Position numbers and translations under genes: made by a program. A stretch of DNA of 64,000 bases. Source: Leadbetterella sp964489955. GTDB lineage: Bacteria > Bacteroidota > Bacteroidia > Cytophagales > Spirosomataceae. A model generated the notes under the pieces. The model saw only the letters and a list, made by a program, of their open reading frames with translations. It did not search any database and had not been told where the DNA came from. Of the stretch, positions 46,817-56,845 are shown piece by piece (positions within the stretch are counted from its first letter, which is position 1; each line of letters starts with the position of its first letter). The DNA is taken from positions 1 through 64,000 of the forward strand of contig CAZBAV010000010.1 in assembly GCA_964489955.1 (NCBI GenBank), read 5' to 3'.

Positions 46817-49057
46817 ATGAAAAACTATCTAAAATACGACAATTGGAAGATTTGGGAAGATACTTTCCATGCAGAACACAATGAAGTTACAGAAAGCATA
46901 ATGAGTCTCGGAAATGGCCAGTTTGGTGTTCGGGGGAACTTTGAGGAGCGATTTTCTGGACACAGTTTACAAGGTTCTTACGTGGCTGGTGTGTGGTTTC
47001 CTGATAAAACCCGAGTAGGGTGGTGGAAGAATGGCTATCCAGACTATTTTGCTAAGGTAATTAACTCAATAAACTGGATTGGAGTAGATATTTATATAGA
47101 TGATGTTTTGGTAGATTTAGCCAAATCGGAAATTTTAGAGTTTCACCGCGAGATTGATTTACAGCATGGGACTTTATTGCGGTTTTGTACTTTACAGTTA
47201 GAGGGCGGAAAGCAAATTCGGATACATTCTAACCGTTTCTGTAGTATACATAATGCAAGTATTGCCCAAGTGCAGTTTGATGTAACAGCTCTTAACTTCT
47301 CTGGTAATCTTACTTTGGCATCTTATCTGGATGGCGATGTGAAAAATCGGGATAGTAACCATGATGAACGCTTCTGGGATGAAATATATAAGTCAACAGA
47401 AGGGAATACGGCAGTTTTGCAAGTAAAAACGAAGCCAAATCCTTTTGGTGTGCCCCAATTTGATGTCGCTGTGGCTATGTCTAACCAAATTAGTTTACTC
47501 AAAAATGAAGGTAAGGAATCTCACCCCGCCAATATACAGGCCGAAACGGTTTTTAAAGATAAGTATTTGGGCTTGAAGTACAGTACGCAAGTCCAAGAAA
47601 ACGAAGGTTTAGGACTTGTAAAAACGGTGTCGGTACATAATTCTAATGATTACGAGGCTAATAAATTGCCACAAGTAGCTCTAAAATCGGTAGTTGAAAA
47701 TGCGGGTAAGCATGAGCTTTTGCATGAACATAGGCAAGCATGGGAACAAGCCTGGGAAAATTGTGATATACAAATAGAGGGCGATGTTTCGGCACAGATT
47801 GGTATACGATTTAATATCTTCCATCTTTTACAAACTTATAATGGTTCTGATTCTCGTTTGAACATCGGACCTAAAGGATTTACGGGAGAAAAATATGGTG
47901 GAGTTACATATTGGGATACAGAAGCGTATTGTATACCATTTTATTTAGCTTCTTCTGATTTTTCTGTGGCCAGAAACCTTTTGGTATACCGTCATAACCA
48001 TTTGCCGAAAGCAATTGAAAATGCAAAGAAATTAGGTTTCTCAAACGGGGCGGCTCTATACCCCATGGTTACCATGAATGGCGAAGAATGTCACAACGAA
48101 TGGGAAATCACTTTCGAAGAAATCCACCGAAACGGTGCTATCGCGTACGCTATTTATGATTATATTAACTATACAGGCGATGAGAGTTACCTGGCAGAGT
48201 ATGGTTTAGAGGTTTTGATTGGTATTTCTCGTTTTTGGTCTCAGCGAGTAAATTGGTCGGAAGACAAAAAGCAATATGTAATGCTAGGGGTGACAGGACC
48301 AAACGAGTACGAAAATAATATAAACAATAACTGGTATACCAATTACATAGCCGTTTGGACTTTGAAATATACGCTGGGAGCTATTTCTAAGGTATCTGAC
48401 AAAGCTGCTATATTTTTTAAAGTGAATTTTGACGAAGCAAAAGAAACCAGCCAATGGAGGGATATCATTGATAAAATGTATTTCCCTTTTGACACACACC
48501 GTCAGGTTTATTTACAGCAAGATGGTTTCTTAGACAAGGAACTTCTGTCTGTTGATGATATTAAGGAGCACCGTCCAATTAACCAAAAATGGTCATGGGA
48601 TAGAATACTGCGTTCGTGTTTTATTAAGCAAGCCGATGTATTACAAGGTTTGTATTTCTTTGAAGACGATTTTGATGAAGACACACACCGCAGAAACTTT
48701 GACTTCTATGAACCTATGACGGTGCATGAATCTTCGCTTTCTCCTTGCATACATACGATTTTGGGATGTAAATTAGGTAAAACAGAAAAGGCGTATGAAA
48801 TGTACTTGCGTACTTCTAGGTTAGATTTGGATGATTACAATAATGATACCGAAGACGGGTTACACATTACTTCCATGGCTGGAACATGGCTGGCTGTAGT
48901 AAAAGGATTTGGCGGAGTGAGAATCAAAAATACAGAACTTGAAGTAAACCCACATTTACCAGAGAACTGGAAATCTCTAACTTTCCGTATGAACACAAAA
49001 GATGGAGTTAAAGAAATCTTCATTAACCATGACGGTTATGAAGTGAGGGAAGTGTAG
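46817..49057 (+). CDS. GH65 disaccharide phosphorylase (maltose/kojibiose/trehalose phosphorylase type)
   Basis: 746 residues, no signal peptide, hence cytoplasmic. N-terminal beta-sandwich (ESIMSLGNGQFGVRGNFEE), then an (alpha/alpha)6 barrel with FTGEKYGGVTYWDTEAYC, MNGEECHNEWEITFEEIHRN and the block TGPNEYENNINNN, whose Glu (near 496) is the general acid. The phosphate-binding segment is HESSLSPCIHTILG (near 636). The enzyme splits an alpha-glucosyl disaccharide with phosphate to give beta-glucose 1-phosphate and glucose; which disaccharide cannot be read from the sequence. No beta-phosphoglucomutase is adjacent, although one is usual. The small lipoprotein gene follows after 13 bp. Confidence 0.9.
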   Translation: MKNYLKYDNWKIWEDTFHAEHNEVTESIMSLGNGQFGVRGNFEERFSGHSLQGSYVAGVWFPDKTRVGWWKNGYPDYFAKVINSINWIGVDIYIDDVLVDLAKSEILEFHREIDLQHGTLLRFCTLQLEGGKQIRIHSNRFCSIHNASIAQVQFDVTALNFSGNLTLASYLDGDVKNRDSNHDERFWDEIYKSTEGNTAVLQVKTKPNPFGVPQFDVAVAMSNQISLLKNEGKESHPANIQAETVFKDKYLGLKYSTQVQENEGLGLVKTVSVHNSNDYEANKLPQVALKSVVENAGKHELLHEHRQAWEQAWENCDIQIEGDVSAQIGIRFNIFHLLQTYNGSDSRLNIGPKGFTGEKYGGVTYWDTEAYCIPFYLASSDFSVARNLLVYRHNHLPKAIENAKKLGFSNGAALYPMVTMNGEECHNEWEITFEEIHRNGAIAYAIYDYINYTGDESYLAEYGLEVLIGISRFWSQRVNWSEDKKQYVMLGVTGPNEYENNINNNWYTNYIAVWTLKYTLGAISKVSDKAAIFFKVNFDEAKETSQWRDIIDKMYFPFDTHRQVYLQQDGFLDKELLSVDDIKEHRPINQKWSWDRILRSCFIKQADVLQGLYFFEDDFDEDTHRRNFDFYEPMTVHESSLSPCIHTILGCKLGKTEKAYEMYLRTSRLDLDDYNNDTEDGLHITSMAGTWLAVVKGFGGVRIKNTELEVNPHLPENWKSLTFRMNTKDGVKEIFINHDGYEVREV

Positions 49058-49070
49058 AAATATCTCCGAC

Positions 49071-49604
49071 ATGATTAACCGAATAAGGATATATTTTATA
49101 TTAGTATTAGCTTTCCTACTTTGTATTGGATGTGCGGGGACTATTCGTACTTCGAAAAAGGAAGCGAATTTAGATTTTCAGAATGCAAAAAGAGCTTACA
49201 TTGTATCTGTTGAGAATTCCAATTACATCAAATTTAGATTTGGTGTAATTACTCCTTTTGCCTACATCCAACTTCCAGATAGACCGCCAGAACAACATGA
49301 GGTTATTGGAAATACAGACTTGGTCATTAAACAAGAATTAGAAAAGTATGGAATCAATGCGAGAATTGGTAAAAGAGATGATATCCCTCCTGTAGATATT
49401 GATTTTATATTTCTTTATAGAGACACTTGGCGGTGGGACTTCAAAAAGATTCTTGATAAATTAGAAATAGTAATCATATCTGCAACTGATAAAACAGAAC
49501 TTGCTCGTTCGGTGTTCAATATTCATAAAAACAAAGAAATGCACAATTTCCCAAATCCTGAGAAGGAAGTTCCTAAAATGATAAAACAGCTTTTGGATAA
49601 ATGA
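49071..49604 (+). CDS. Small lipoprotein, unknown function
   Basis: 177 residues. A lipoprotein signal (IRIYFILVLAFLLCIGC, lipid Cys21) is followed by a compact alpha/beta domain (AKRAYIVSVENSNYIKF; VIKQELEKYGINARIG; DIDFIFLYRDTWRWDF; KELARS-like strand; PKMIKQLLDK). The pattern of a conserved DxxFxYRDTWRWD segment recalls small envelope lipoproteins that bind partner proteins, but I know no family. It starts 13 bp after GH65 and probably shares its transcript, although a functional link is doubtful. Confidence 0.7.
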   Translation: MINRIRIYFILVLAFLLCIGCAGTIRTSKKEANLDFQNAKRAYIVSVENSNYIKFRFGVITPFAYIQLPDRPPEQHEVIGNTDLVIKQELEKYGINARIGKRDDIPPVDIDFIFLYRDTWRWDFKKILDKLEIVIISATDKTELARSVFNIHKNKEMHNFPNPEKEVPKMIKQLLDK

Positions 49605-50421
49605 ATTAATCAAAGAGATTTTTTACTGGACTTTAATAGAGAGAGGAGATAAGTAGAAAATAAAAAGCTTTTTATACTAATAAAATGTTAATAATTAAAT
49701 AGTTGAGTGATAAAGATATCATCTCTAGAGAGCTGGTTTAGCTCTATTTATTTCTCTCCCTTAAAGCATTTTTTAGTGCATGTACAGTACTAAGATTAAT
49801 AAGTAGTAGCAAAGCTCAGTAATAATCGTCAAAAAGATATAGATATAAGTATTGCCGAACTTAATATTCTCGGGAAAGGAAATAAAAGTTTTAAGTGCAG
49901 GATTAGCGTATCAAGTAATTCTATGTGCAGATTCTCAGTTGAGTCATTAAGGTTTTACAAGAAACAACATTTTTGAGTATTAGTATTTTAATAGTGACCT
50001 ACAGCAATATGTCAAATATGTAGTTAATTATTTTTCAATATCTAAATTGTTTGAGGATAGAGATAGAAGAATTGCGTATACAATAATTTTTGTACCATCG
50101 TCAATAGTTCCTGTAGCAATTTAATTTGTTTAGTTTTAAAGATCTCCTTTAAAAAGTATTTGAGGGAGTTTATTCAATTTCATTAATCGATAAACTGCTT
50201 TTAAAGTGCTAAAAAACAGTATGTAGCGTTAGTCCTAGTTTCAGAAGTAATAATAGTTCTATCCATTTTTGCTCGTTTTCGATCTGGTACGAGAATCTTA
50301 TTCCAACCCTTAATTACATTAGTAGGTTAAGCAGGATGGGTTTTACTACTTGACCCGTCGTGAAAAAATATGTAGCTTTACCCTCTTATAAACAAATGTA
50401 TAATTTAAAATGATAGTCTTT
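49605..50421. other. Gene-free region before SusC3
   Basis: About 815 AT-rich bases without a supported gene. Before SusC3, CTTG (50349-50352), 20 bp, TAGCTTTA (50373-50380) is a near match to the Bacteroidota promoter. A small hairpin AGAGCT/AGCTCT lies at 49729-49745. Confidence 0.35.
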
Positions 50422-53400
50422 ATGAAGAGAAAGTTACTATTAACATTATCTTTTGCGATGTTGTTGATACAATTAAGTTTTGGACAGTCGCGTGTTGTGA
50501 GTGGCAGAATAGTGTCGAGTGATGAGCCAGAAGGTATTGCGGGGGCGACAGTTCTTGTGAAAGGAACTAGTAATGCAACCCAGACCAATGCTGAAGGACG
50601 ATATTCGATTACGGTTACGGAAGGTACAATTCTTATTATTACTGCAATAGGTTATGATAAGAAAGAAGTTACACTTGGGAGTAGTGCGGTGGTAAATGTA
50701 ACGCTAGAACTATCTGAGAATCTCTTGGATGAGGTAGTTATAGCCACACCGTATGGATCCACTAGGAAGTCTGACTTCACAGGAGTTGCTACCACAGTTG
50801 GTGCGAATGATATCGCAAAAAGACCTACGGCAAACGTGCTTACAGCTTTGCAAGGAGCCGGTCCTGGTATACAAACTACAGCTCCAGCTGGAGGACCTGG
50901 TTCTTCTCCGGGAGTTCTTATCAGAGGTCTAGCAAGTTACAGTTCTAGTAATTCTCCTCTTTATGTCGTTGATGGAGTGGAATTTACAGGAGGTTTTAGT
51001 AACTTAAATCCCGATGATGTAGAGAGTATGACGATTCTTAAGGATGCTTCTACCATAGCATTGTATGGTTCTAGAGGAGCTAATGGTGTGGTAATGATTA
51101 CAACTAAAAAAGGATCAAGGTCTCGTTCAGGATTAAATGTTCGTATGCAGTTTGGATTTAATGAAAATGGTACTCCTAACTACAATGTAGTAAATGCTGC
51201 TGAGTACTATGAATTGATTGCGGAAGCCTATAAAAACAATTTAATTTATGGGGCTACAGCTGTTCCTGCAGATGCTGCTTCTCAGATTGCCTTAGGTAAA
51301 TTGCCAAGAAATGCCAGTGGAGATCAGATATATAATGGTAGGACCTATCAGGACGTAGTGAAAATGTTAGGTAATTATAATGCTTTTAATGTACCTGCTG
51401 CTGAGCTTTTTACGGCAAATGGAAAAGTGAATCCTAATGCACAGTTGCTTTATCCTCAGGCTTTAAACTGGTTAGACGAGTCTACAAGGAGAGGGAAAAG
51501 AAACGAGTATAATATCAACTATAATTCTGGCAATGATAAAACAGATAGTTATATCTCTTTAAACTACCTTAATGAAGAGGGTTGGGGACTAAGATCAAAA
51601 CTGGAAAGGTTCCAAGCCAGGGTAAATGTGAACACTGATATTAAAAAGTGGTTAAGAGCTGGATTTAATATATCAGGAAACAGGAATAACTTCCTAAACC
51701 CTGCTGACGGAGATGGTATAAACAACCCATTTTATTTTGCGAGATCAATTGCCCCTATTTATCCAGTGCATGTGATAGATCCGGCTAATGGTCAATATGT
51801 ATTAGATGCTTCAGGAAATAGGATTTACGATTATGGTAACTTAGTAGCAGAATATGGATTTAGCCGTCCTTTTAACTCGGGAAGGCACGCATTAGCGGAA
51901 ACTATGTTTAACCAAAACACTACTACAAGAGACTTTGTAGGAGCTAGGAGTTATTTTGAAGTTGATATAGCTCCGTGGTTGACTTTTAATACCACTTTGA
52001 GTACAAACATTACCAATATCAGACAGGAAAACTATGAGAATACATTAGTAGGAGATGGAGCTCCTGCTGGTAGATATGGACAAGATTGGAGTAAGTCTTA
52101 TGATTATACATTTTATCAAACCCTTACAGCAGAAAGGAAGTTTGGAGTACATAATTTCTTGTTAACTCTTGGTCATGAAAACTTTGGATATAAATCAGAG
52201 TCGATTGCAGGGCGTCGTTCTGGAGAAGGGATAGAGAATTATTACACGTTTAGTAACTTCACAGATATTAACTCATTGACTTCCGGTTTAGCCGAGAGAT
52301 CTATGGAAAGTTACTTTATGAAAGTTAATTATGACCTAAATAAGAAATATTTGTTTACAGGTGCTTTTCGTAGAGATGGAGACTCCAGAATGCCTTTAAT
52401 AAATAGAAGAGCAAACTTCTGGTCTTTAGGTGTGGCATGGAGATTAGATCAGGAAGCTTTTTTCAATGTAGCTAATGTAGATTTGTTAAAATTGAGGGCT
52501 TCGTATGGTAAATTAGGAAACAGTAATGTAGGTAGTAACTATCCATATCAGGCAGGTTATACTATTGGTAGAAACAACGCTTCGGAACCGGGAGTTGTTT
52601 TAGGTTCGTTAGGTAGCCCGAGCTTAAAGTGGGAAGGACAGAGACCACTAGATTTAGGAGTTGATTTCTCGCTTTACAAAGGACGTATAACTGGTACAGT
52701 GGACTGGTTTATGAGAAAAAGTGACGGTTTGTTATTTAATGTACAGCTTCCTTGGCATCATGGTGGTACTGCTTCTACAAGTGGAGACTCTTTTGGTGTT
52801 AGAAAAAATGTAGGTAACATCACTAATAAAGGACTAGAAGTTACTGTTACAGGTGCTATTGTAAAGAAAAAAGATTTCTCATGGAACATGACTGTGAACT
52901 TTACCAGCATCAAAAACCAAGTAACGGCTATGCCTGCGGAGACGCCGATTATTACATCCGGTAACTTCAGGAGAGAAGTTGGTAGGTCGCTATACGATTA
53001 TTGGACCAGAACTTTTTATGGTGTAGATCCTGATAATGGTAGAGTTCTTTATAAAGGTGTGGAAGCTTATAATGCTTCTAATGAAGATATCAAAATCATT
53101 GAACATGCTTCAGGTGCGAGAGATACTGTAACCTATGACCATAATTTGGCAAAAAGAGACTATATCGGAAAAAGCTCTTTACCAAAGGGAACGGGTAGTA
53201 TTATCAATAATTTTTCTTACAAGAATTTTAACTTTAGCTTTGCTGTCCTATATCAATTTGGTGGATGGGCAATGGATGGTTCATTCCTAAGCTCAGGACC
53301 AGTGAATGGTACTACATTACACCGTGATTTGTTAAATGGTTGGAGAAACCCGGGTGATATTACAGATATCCCTAGAATGGACTTAGGTCAAACTGCCCAA

Positions 53401-53664
53401 TTCGGTGCGGCCTCTACAAGATTCTTGAGAAGATCTGATTACGTGAGTCTTAGTAATGTGAGTTTGTCATACAATTTACCTAAAGCACTTGTTAAAAAAG
53501 CTCATCTTTCTAATGCAAGAGTTTTTGTAAACGGTGACAATTTGTTCTTTATTACTGAAAGAAAAGGGATGAACACATTGATGAGTAATACAGGTGGGGT
53601 TGCAGGAACTAATACCTATAGCCACGCAAGAATACTTACTTTAGGAATTGACTTTAATTTATAA
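50422..53664 (+). CDS. susC: SusC-type TonB-dependent transporter without STN domain (SusC3)
   Basis: About 1080 residues from the ATG at 50422 (MKRKLLLTLSFAMLLIQLSFGQ). The carboxypeptidase-regulatory domain starts at once (VVSGRIVSSDEPEGIAGATV), so there is no STN signalling arm. Plug motif: SPLYVVDGVEF and ILKDASTIALYGSRGANGVV; barrel to the final LTLGIDFNL. It transports an unknown nutrient, perhaps peptides or glycans, with SusD3. No sigma, FecR or enzyme gene is attached, so it is probably under ordinary control or served by enzymes elsewhere. Confidence 0.95.
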   Translation: MKRKLLLTLSFAMLLIQLSFGQSRVVSGRIVSSDEPEGIAGATVLVKGTSNATQTNAEGRYSITVTEGTILIITAIGYDKKEVTLGSSAVVNVTLELSENLLDEVVIATPYGSTRKSDFTGVATTVGANDIAKRPTANVLTALQGAGPGIQTTAPAGGPGSSPGVLIRGLASYSSSNSPLYVVDGVEFTGGFSNLNPDDVESMTILKDASTIALYGSRGANGVVMITTKKGSRSRSGLNVRMQFGFNENGTPNYNVVNAAEYYELIAEAYKNNLIYGATAVPADAASQIALGKLPRNASGDQIYNGRTYQDVVKMLGNYNAFNVPAAELFTANGKVNPNAQLLYPQALNWLDESTRRGKRNEYNINYNSGNDKTDSYISLNYLNEEGWGLRSKLERFQARVNVNTDIKKWLRAGFNISGNRNNFLNPADGDGINNPFYFARSIAPIYPVHVIDPANGQYVLDASGNRIYDYGNLVAEYGFSRPFNSGRHALAETMFNQNTTTRDFVGARSYFEVDIAPWLTFNTTLSTNITNIRQENYENTLVGDGAPAGRYGQDWSKSYDYTFYQTLTAERKFGVHNFLLTLGHENFGYKSESIAGRRSGEGIENYYTFSNFTDINSLTSGLAERSMESYFMKVNYDLNKKYLFTGAFRRDGDSRMPLINRRANFWSLGVAWRLDQEAFFNVANVDLLKLRASYGKLGNSNVGSNYPYQAGYTIGRNNASEPGVVLGSLGSPSLKWEGQRPLDLGVDFSLYKGRITGTVDWFMRKSDGLLFNVQLPWHHGGTASTSGDSFGVRKNVGNITNKGLEVTVTGAIVKKKDFSWNMTVNFTSIKNQVTAMPAETPIITSGNFRREVGRSLYDYWTRTFYGVDPDNGRVLYKGVEAYNASNEDIKIIEHASGARDTVTYDHNLAKRDYIGKSSLPKGTGSIINNFSYKNFNFSFAVLYQFGGWAMDGSFLSSGPVNGTTLHRDLLNGWRNPGDITDIPRMDLGQTAQFGAASTRFLRRSDYVSLSNVSLSYNLPKALVKKAHLSNARVFVNGDNLFFITERKGMNTLMSNTGGVAGTNTYSHARILTLGIDFNL

Positions 53665-53672
53665 TACTTAAG

Positions 53673-55163
53673 ATGAAAAATATTAAATTATTAGGAACAA
53701 AAACTTTAGCATTACTAATATTTTCTATAGTAATAGCTACCAGTTGTAAAGAATCTTATCTAGAGAAGCTTCCACTTGGGAATGTTTCTCCTGAAACTAT
53801 TTTCTCAACTACCAAGAATGCTACCGCCGTTATTAATGGTATGCATAGATATATGTACTCGCAATGGTACTCTCAGGTAAACGGAGGACAAGGGTCAAAC
53901 ATGTTGTACATGGAGGCTTTAGGAGAAGACTTCGTGATGCATGCAAATGCTAACGGATTTTTCATTAATCCATATAAGTGGTTAGAACATAGGAATGTGT
54001 CAGGAAATATTCTTAGGGATAACTACGGATTTTATTATGCAATGATTTCCAACGCTAACCAAATTTTGGCGTATGTAGACAATGCAGAAGGCCCTCAGGC
54101 AGTAAAGGATAATCTTAAGGCTCAGGCTCTTACTTATAGAGGTTGGAGTTATTTTCAGATGGTTCAGCTGTTTGGAAAAAGGTATGTAGCTGGTACAGAT
54201 AATTCTTCATTGGGGATGTCTATCGTATTGGAGCCGTCTACAGAATCTGTACCAAGAAGTACGGTAGAACAAACGTATGCACAGATTAATAAAGATTTGG
54301 ATGATGCTATAGCTTTATTTGCAACTTCAGCACCAAGAGCAAACCGTTCTCATTTGGATATTTCTGTAGCAAGAGGTGTAAAAGCAAGAGTAGCGTTGAC
54401 ACAGCAGAATTATGAAGCAGCGGCTAGCTTTGCAAAGTCTGCAAGAGGCACGATAAAGCCTATGAGTCAACAGTTAGTTATGGCAGGTTTTTCTGATTAC
54501 ACAAATTCTGAATGGATGTGGGGTATTCAGCACAGAGATGACCAACCTACGTACTTCTTTTCGTATTTTGCTTATAATGGTAACTTTGCTTCTACCAACA
54601 CTAGAGGGAATCCAAAATTGATAAACTCAATTCTTTATTCTAAAATATCAAATACAGATATTAGAAAGCAACTATTTGATTCTACCGGAAGATTGGCTAG
54701 TTTTCCTATACCTGTAGGAGGTGTAAGGGCTCCTTATATGAACAGAAAGTTTCAATTAGCTAATCCGGGAAGTAGTAATGGAGATTTGGCTTTCATGAGA
54801 GGAGCAGAGATGTACCTGATTGAGGCTGAAGCACTTGCTAGGACCGGGAAAAACTCAGAAGCAGCAGACGTATTATTTGAATTGGCTAAGGCTCGTGACG
54901 AAAATTACGTTAAATCTGTGAAAACCGGACAGAGTTTAATTGATGAGATTTTAATTCAGAGAAGAGTAGAATTGTGGGGTGAAGGATTTAGATTCTATGA
55001 TTTAAAGAGGTTGAACTCAGACTTGAATAGAGAAGGAGCTAATCATAATGCTACTTTGGCAAATGTTTTGTTTGTGCCGGCAGGAGATAAGCGTTGGGAG
55101 TTTTTAATCCCTCTATCCGAAATAGATAGAAGTTTGAAAGTCGTAGAACAGAATCCATTGTAA
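53673..55163 (+). CDS. susD: SusD-type lipoprotein partner of SusC3
   Basis: 496 residues, lipoprotein signal ending ATSC (Cys25). SusD family blocks: SPETIFSTTKNATAVINGMHRYMYSQW, ALTYRGWSYFQMVQLFGKRY, MRGAEMYLIEAEALARTGKNSEA, and RRVELWGEGFRFYDLKRLN with the RWEFLIPLSEID end. It follows SusC3 by 8 bp. It is shorter and less similar to SusD1/SusD2 than these are to each other, which fits a different substrate. A terminator lies 46 bp downstream. Confidence 0.95.
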   Translation: MKNIKLLGTKTLALLIFSIVIATSCKESYLEKLPLGNVSPETIFSTTKNATAVINGMHRYMYSQWYSQVNGGQGSNMLYMEALGEDFVMHANANGFFINPYKWLEHRNVSGNILRDNYGFYYAMISNANQILAYVDNAEGPQAVKDNLKAQALTYRGWSYFQMVQLFGKRYVAGTDNSSLGMSIVLEPSTESVPRSTVEQTYAQINKDLDDAIALFATSAPRANRSHLDISVARGVKARVALTQQNYEAAASFAKSARGTIKPMSQQLVMAGFSDYTNSEWMWGIQHRDDQPTYFFSYFAYNGNFASTNTRGNPKLINSILYSKISNTDIRKQLFDSTGRLASFPIPVGGVRAPYMNRKFQLANPGSSNGDLAFMRGAEMYLIEAEALARTGKNSEAADVLFELAKARDENYVKSVKTGQSLIDEILIQRRVELWGEGFRFYDLKRLNSDLNREGANHNATLANVLFVPAGDKRWEFLIPLSEIDRSLKVVEQNPL

Positions 55164-55209
55164 TACTACAGTAAAGACCTGTGCTACAGAATAAAATGTT
55201 TCTGTAGTT

Positions 55210-55243
55210 AAAGCAGTAGCAACACCAAAGTTGCTACTGCTTT
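55210..55243 (+). terminator. Rho-independent terminator after SusD3
   Basis: A perfect 13-bp stem AAAGCAGTAGCAA / TTGCTACTGCTTT with an 8-nt loop, then a T tract. The rest of the 364-bp region to 55527 holds nothing recognisable. Confidence 0.9.
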
Positions 55244-55527
55244 TTTTTATGCATTAAATGATAAGAGCAAACCGTAAATTTAAAGTAGGTAGAAAGCTTT
55301 TAATTTTTTTATAAAAGTATTAAGTAAACCTAAAATGCATTAGCCTATTTACTGAAGTCAAGTGCGACCTCATATAAGCTTTAATACCTTCAAAAGTATA
55401 TAATAGCTATTCTTTGTTGCATTTTGTGTTTTTTTTAGATCAATGTAATCTTTTATGATAAGTCAGGGTATCAGGAAGTAACTTATATGGATATGTCTAG
55501 AATAGGGTTAAATGAGCCTTTTTTCGC

Positions 55528-56757
55528 TTAGGATTTATGTCCAGACCTCATTCTCCGCATTAAGAACCAAAAGCCAGCTGCAGCAATCAATGCAATTACT
55601 CCTGTAGCCCACCAGAGCGTGTCAAACCCCCAGTTTTCTATCGTGTAGGTTCCCAGATAGGGAGAGAAAATATGCGATACTGAAAAGGCTAAAGAATATA
55701 AACCCATATACGCTCCTCGGTTTTTTTCAGTAGAACTATTTACAAAAACAGTAGACATGTAAGGCATAGCCAGAATTTCCGAAATGCATAATATAGTTAT
55801 CCCTAGGTAGAGCATCCACATCGTGTGGCTAAGGTTAAGTACCGCAAATGAGAAACCACAGAGTAAGGTTCCTAAAACAATGATTTTTTTGATAGAAAGC
55901 CAGCTACCGGCAATTTGAACTATAACCATCTCAAAAAGTACAATAAACAATCCGCTATAGCCGAGAATAATACCTATTTGGAATTCAGAGAGATTTTGGT
56001 CTTCTTTATAATAGAGTGGTAATGTACCAAGTAATTGGAAGAAGCAAATTGCATAAAGGGCACATAGAACTGCAAATCCAACGATTTTGAGATTTTTGTA
56101 CGGAGACTCTATCTTTTCTTTGATTAAACTTTTGATAGGTTTCTTACTTGTAGGCTGTTTTTTAAAATAGTAGACAAATAGTACACTTGCTACTAAAGTT
56201 CCCAAAGCATTACCGTAAAAGAGCCAATCGTATGATACTCCTGCCAAAAATCCACCCATGGCAGGTCCAATAGAGAATCCCAGATTTATGGCCATCCTAT
56301 TAAGAGAGAAAGCTTTTGTGATGTTTTCTTTAGAGGCGTAATGCGATAAAGCTACCGAGTTTGCAGGCCTGAATATATCTGCTATAGCACTTAAAAAAAA
56401 CACACCTAAGCAAAGCAAAGGGACGGTAGTAAGCTCAGGAAGAATCATAAAGACCGGGATGGTCAAGAAGAAACTGTATGCTTGGGTTTGGTAAAAACCT
56501 ATTCTGTCTGTGAGCCATCCGCCCAAATATGAACCTACAACGGCACCTATACCAAAGCAGCTTAACACCAAGCCGGTTTCTTTAAGACTAAATCCTAATG
56601 CCTGGGTCATATATACCCCTAGAAAAGGCACCACCATAGCCGATGTCCTATTTATGAGCATTACCAATGCTAGCATCCAGACTTCTTTAGAAAGTCCTTG
56701 GAAGGAGCCGATGTAATAACGTAAAGGATTAGCCACAAGAAAGAAGAAAGTGTGCAA
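55528..56757 (-). CDS. Major facilitator superfamily transporter
   Basis: 409 residues with 12 predicted membrane helices. The MFS loop 2-3 motif is seen as GSYLGGWLTDRIGFYQTQ, and RPANSVALSHYASKENITKAFSLNRMAINLGFSIGPAMGGFLAG is the helix 4-5 region common to drug/multidrug-type carriers of the DHA1 group. A central basic loop (KKQPTSKKPIKSLIKEKIESPYK) separates the two halves. Substrate unknown. It stands alone: SusD3 converges from the left, and a terminator separates it from the next gene on the same strand. Confidence 0.9.
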   Translation of the reverse strand: MHTFFFLVANPLRYYIGSFQGLSKEVWMLALVMLINRTSAMVVPFLGVYMTQALGFSLKETGLVLSCFGIGAVVGSYLGGWLTDRIGFYQTQAYSFFLTIPVFMILPELTTVPLLCLGVFFLSAIADIFRPANSVALSHYASKENITKAFSLNRMAINLGFSIGPAMGGFLAGVSYDWLFYGNALGTLVASVLFVYYFKKQPTSKKPIKSLIKEKIESPYKNLKIVGFAVLCALYAICFFQLLGTLPLYYKEDQNLSEFQIGIILGYSGLFIVLFEMVIVQIAGSWLSIKKIIVLGTLLCGFSFAVLNLSHTMWMLYLGITILCISEILAMPYMSTVFVNSSTEKNRGAYMGLYSLAFSVSHIFSPYLGTYTIENWGFDTLWWATGVIALIAAAGFWFLMRRMRSGHKS

Positions 56758-56802
56758 ATGTAGCTATTAGCAAGCAAAAAGCCAGCTTTTGTGTATAAGA
56801 AA

Positions 56803-56838
56803 AGAGACGTTTAGGATTTTTATTTTCTAAACGTCTCT
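56803..56838 (-). terminator. Terminator after the PVC-type dehydrogenase
   Basis: A 12-bp inverted repeat AGAGACGTTTAG / CTAAACGTCTCT with an A/T-rich loop and a TTTTC run in the minus direction, a few bases beyond the stop at 56846. Confidence 0.8.
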
Positions 56839-56845
56839 CCTGTTT

